A stretch of DNA of 14,526 nt from Treponema sp. UBA4232 (GTDB lineage Bacteria > Spirochaetota > Spirochaetia > Treponematales > Treponemataceae): NCBI GenBank assembly GCA_002396325.1, contig DGXM01000221.1, forward strand, positions 16,482 through 31,007. Reading direction: 5' to 3'. Positions within the stretch are counted from its first letter, which is position 1. Each line of letters opens with the position of its first letter. Shown piece by piece: positions 13,686 through 14,526 of this stretch. The position numbers and the translations under genes were made by a program. Below the pieces are notes generated by a model. The model saw nothing but the letters and a program-made list of their open reading frames with translations. It was not told the origin of the DNA and searched no databases.

Positions 13686-14462
13686 ATGAAAAAAGTTGCT
13701 GCATTTGCGGTCCTGCTTGTTTGTGCGGTCGCGGCGTTCGCGTCTCCATTTAAAAAGGTGTGGCTTGAGGTTGACGGCACCAGCACGTTTACCCTGCCCG
13801 AGATTACAAATGATTTCGGATTCGTGTCCATGTTTTACGAAAGCATCTGTTACAATTTCGGACTCATGGATATGGTCCAGCCCGGGGATTTGCTTGACTT
13901 AAGTGTTAAAATCAACGCTTGTCTTAAAAACGGACGCAAGGTGCGGATGACTGTGAAAAAATATGACGGCAGGAATGATTTGATTTTCAATTTTGGGACA
14001 ATGCCCTATCAGGATTCGATTCTGGTGACAAGCAATTATGACATGAAGCTGGAGAAAGTGATTCCGAAGGACGGTTTTTCAGGAAATACTTTTGCCTTGC
14101 TCTATTGCATTGTGGACGGCCATGTGATTTCCATAAAAAAAATTCATTCCGAGGCGGTTCTCGGCGATGACAATGTCATTTATGCCAACGATATGATGTT
14201 CGACGGCAATGTGGAAAATGACTCAAAGGTTCATGACATTCTTGAAGCGCAGATGGAAAAAGGCTATTCACCAATAATCTACATAATCATGGCACAGTGT
14301 CATTTCAACGACGGGCGTGTGGACGAAGGACTTGCCCTGCTTGATGAAAACAGGGAGACTATTTTGTCTTCCGGGCTCCAGGATGATATTGAATCCATCT
14401 TTCTGTGCACTTACGAAGAGGGACGCGCCTTGAGCCTCATATACGCGGGGGAAGGGAATTAA
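13686..14462 (+). CDS. Secreted protein of unknown function with TPR-like C-terminus
   Basis: A 258-residue exported protein. Residues 1-19 are a standard signal peptide (MKKVAAFAVLLVCAVAAFA, cleaved before SPF). There is no lipobox cysteine at the cleavage site, so it is probably periplasmic and not a lipoprotein. The middle is beta-rich with no motif I can name. The segment GYSPIIYIIMAQCHFNDG (about 196-213) followed by VDEGLALLDENRE resembles a single tetratricopeptide repeat pair of helices. GGAGGG precedes ATG 13686 at normal spacing. A following gene starts one base after its stop, so the two may be co-transcribed. I do not recognise the family and assign no function. Confidence 0.82.
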   Translation: MKKVAAFAVLLVCAVAAFASPFKKVWLEVDGTSTFTLPEITNDFGFVSMFYESICYNFGLMDMVQPGDLLDLSVKINACLKNGRKVRMTVKKYDGRNDLIFNFGTMPYQDSILVTSNYDMKLEKVIPKDGFSGNTFALLYCIVDGHVISIKKIHSEAVLGDDNVIYANDMMFDGNVENDSKVHDILEAQMEKGYSPIIYIIMAQCHFNDGRVDEGLALLDENRETILSSGLQDDIESIFLCTYEEGRALSLIYAGEGN

Positions 14463-14463
14463 A

Positions 14464-14526
14464 GTGGAAGCCGCTGATGACAGGCGTCCGTTTTATTCCG
14501 ACGGGCTTCATTTCCAGTGCCAGCGC
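14464..14526 (+). CDS. Partial YkgJ-like cysteine-cluster protein (N-terminus only)
   Basis: The first 21 codons of a gene cut by the window edge. GTG 14464 is preceded by a GGGG-AAGGG stretch and lies one base after the previous stop. The peptide reads VEAADDRRPFYSDG then LHFQCQR; the FYxDGLxFxCxRC pattern is the usual opening of YkgJ-type proteins, in which clustered cysteines are thought to bind zinc or an iron-sulfur centre. Only the first cysteine lies in the window, so the call depends on the opening motif. Confidence 0.6.
   Translation, partial: MEAADDRRPFYSDGLHFQCQR

Overview
The window looks like chromosome from a Treponema-like spirochete. This rests on moderate GC, the recognisable families, and the start of a YkgJ-type cysteine-cluster gene (FYSDGL then C-x-x) at the right edge. 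It is an inference, since no rRNA or other marker is present. No complete insertion sequence, CRISPR array or conventional tRNA is visible.

Left part (1-3636). A minus-strand operon runs from a promoter at 3260-3289: a 53-residue signal-peptide/membrane micro-gene (2989-3150), a GtrB/DPM1-like family-2 glycosyltransferase (2006-2992) and a polytopic GT-C glycosyltransferase (184-2016). Its genes overlap by 4 and 11 nt. Together they look like a lipid-linked sugar system: one enzyme charges a polyprenyl phosphate and the other transfers the sugar outside the membrane. A divergent XRE-type regulator (3319-3636) shares the promoter region, and operator-like ATTGC repeats lie across both promoters. 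Bases 1-183 hold a hairpin but no gene I can name.

Middle (3637-4881). A small DIP1984-family gene (3990-4442) sits between two gene-poor stretches. The second stretch ends in a very strong intrinsic terminator (4657-4704), and before it lies a structured segment with a perfect tRNA T-arm signature, so a small RNA is possible.

Efflux block (4882-9300). An outer-membrane TolC-like protein, a MacA-like adaptor, a MacB-type ATPase and a MacB/FtsX-type permease follow each other on the plus strand with overlaps or gaps under 10 nt. This is a complete tripartite ABC exporter with ATPase and permease on separate genes. A membrane-anchored alpha/beta hydrolase (9389-10366) follows from its own promoter. 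Its start region forms half of a perfect 13-bp inverted repeat that could block translation of read-through transcripts.

Right part (10422-14526). A short-chain dehydrogenase/epimerase with a C-terminal zinc-ribbon is coupled by an ATGA overlap to a flavodoxin plus 2[4Fe-4S] (EFR1-type) protein. Then come pyrE, a secreted protein of unknown function and the first 21 codons of a YkgJ-type gene.

A recurring theme is leaderless initiation. Four genes without a ribosome binding site (XRE regulator, TolC-like protein, dehydrogenase, pyrE) have a sigma70-like -10 box ending 6-7 nt before the ATG, so the mRNA should begin at or next to the start codon. The genes inside operons or with longer leaders mostly have normal Shine-Dalgarno sequences.
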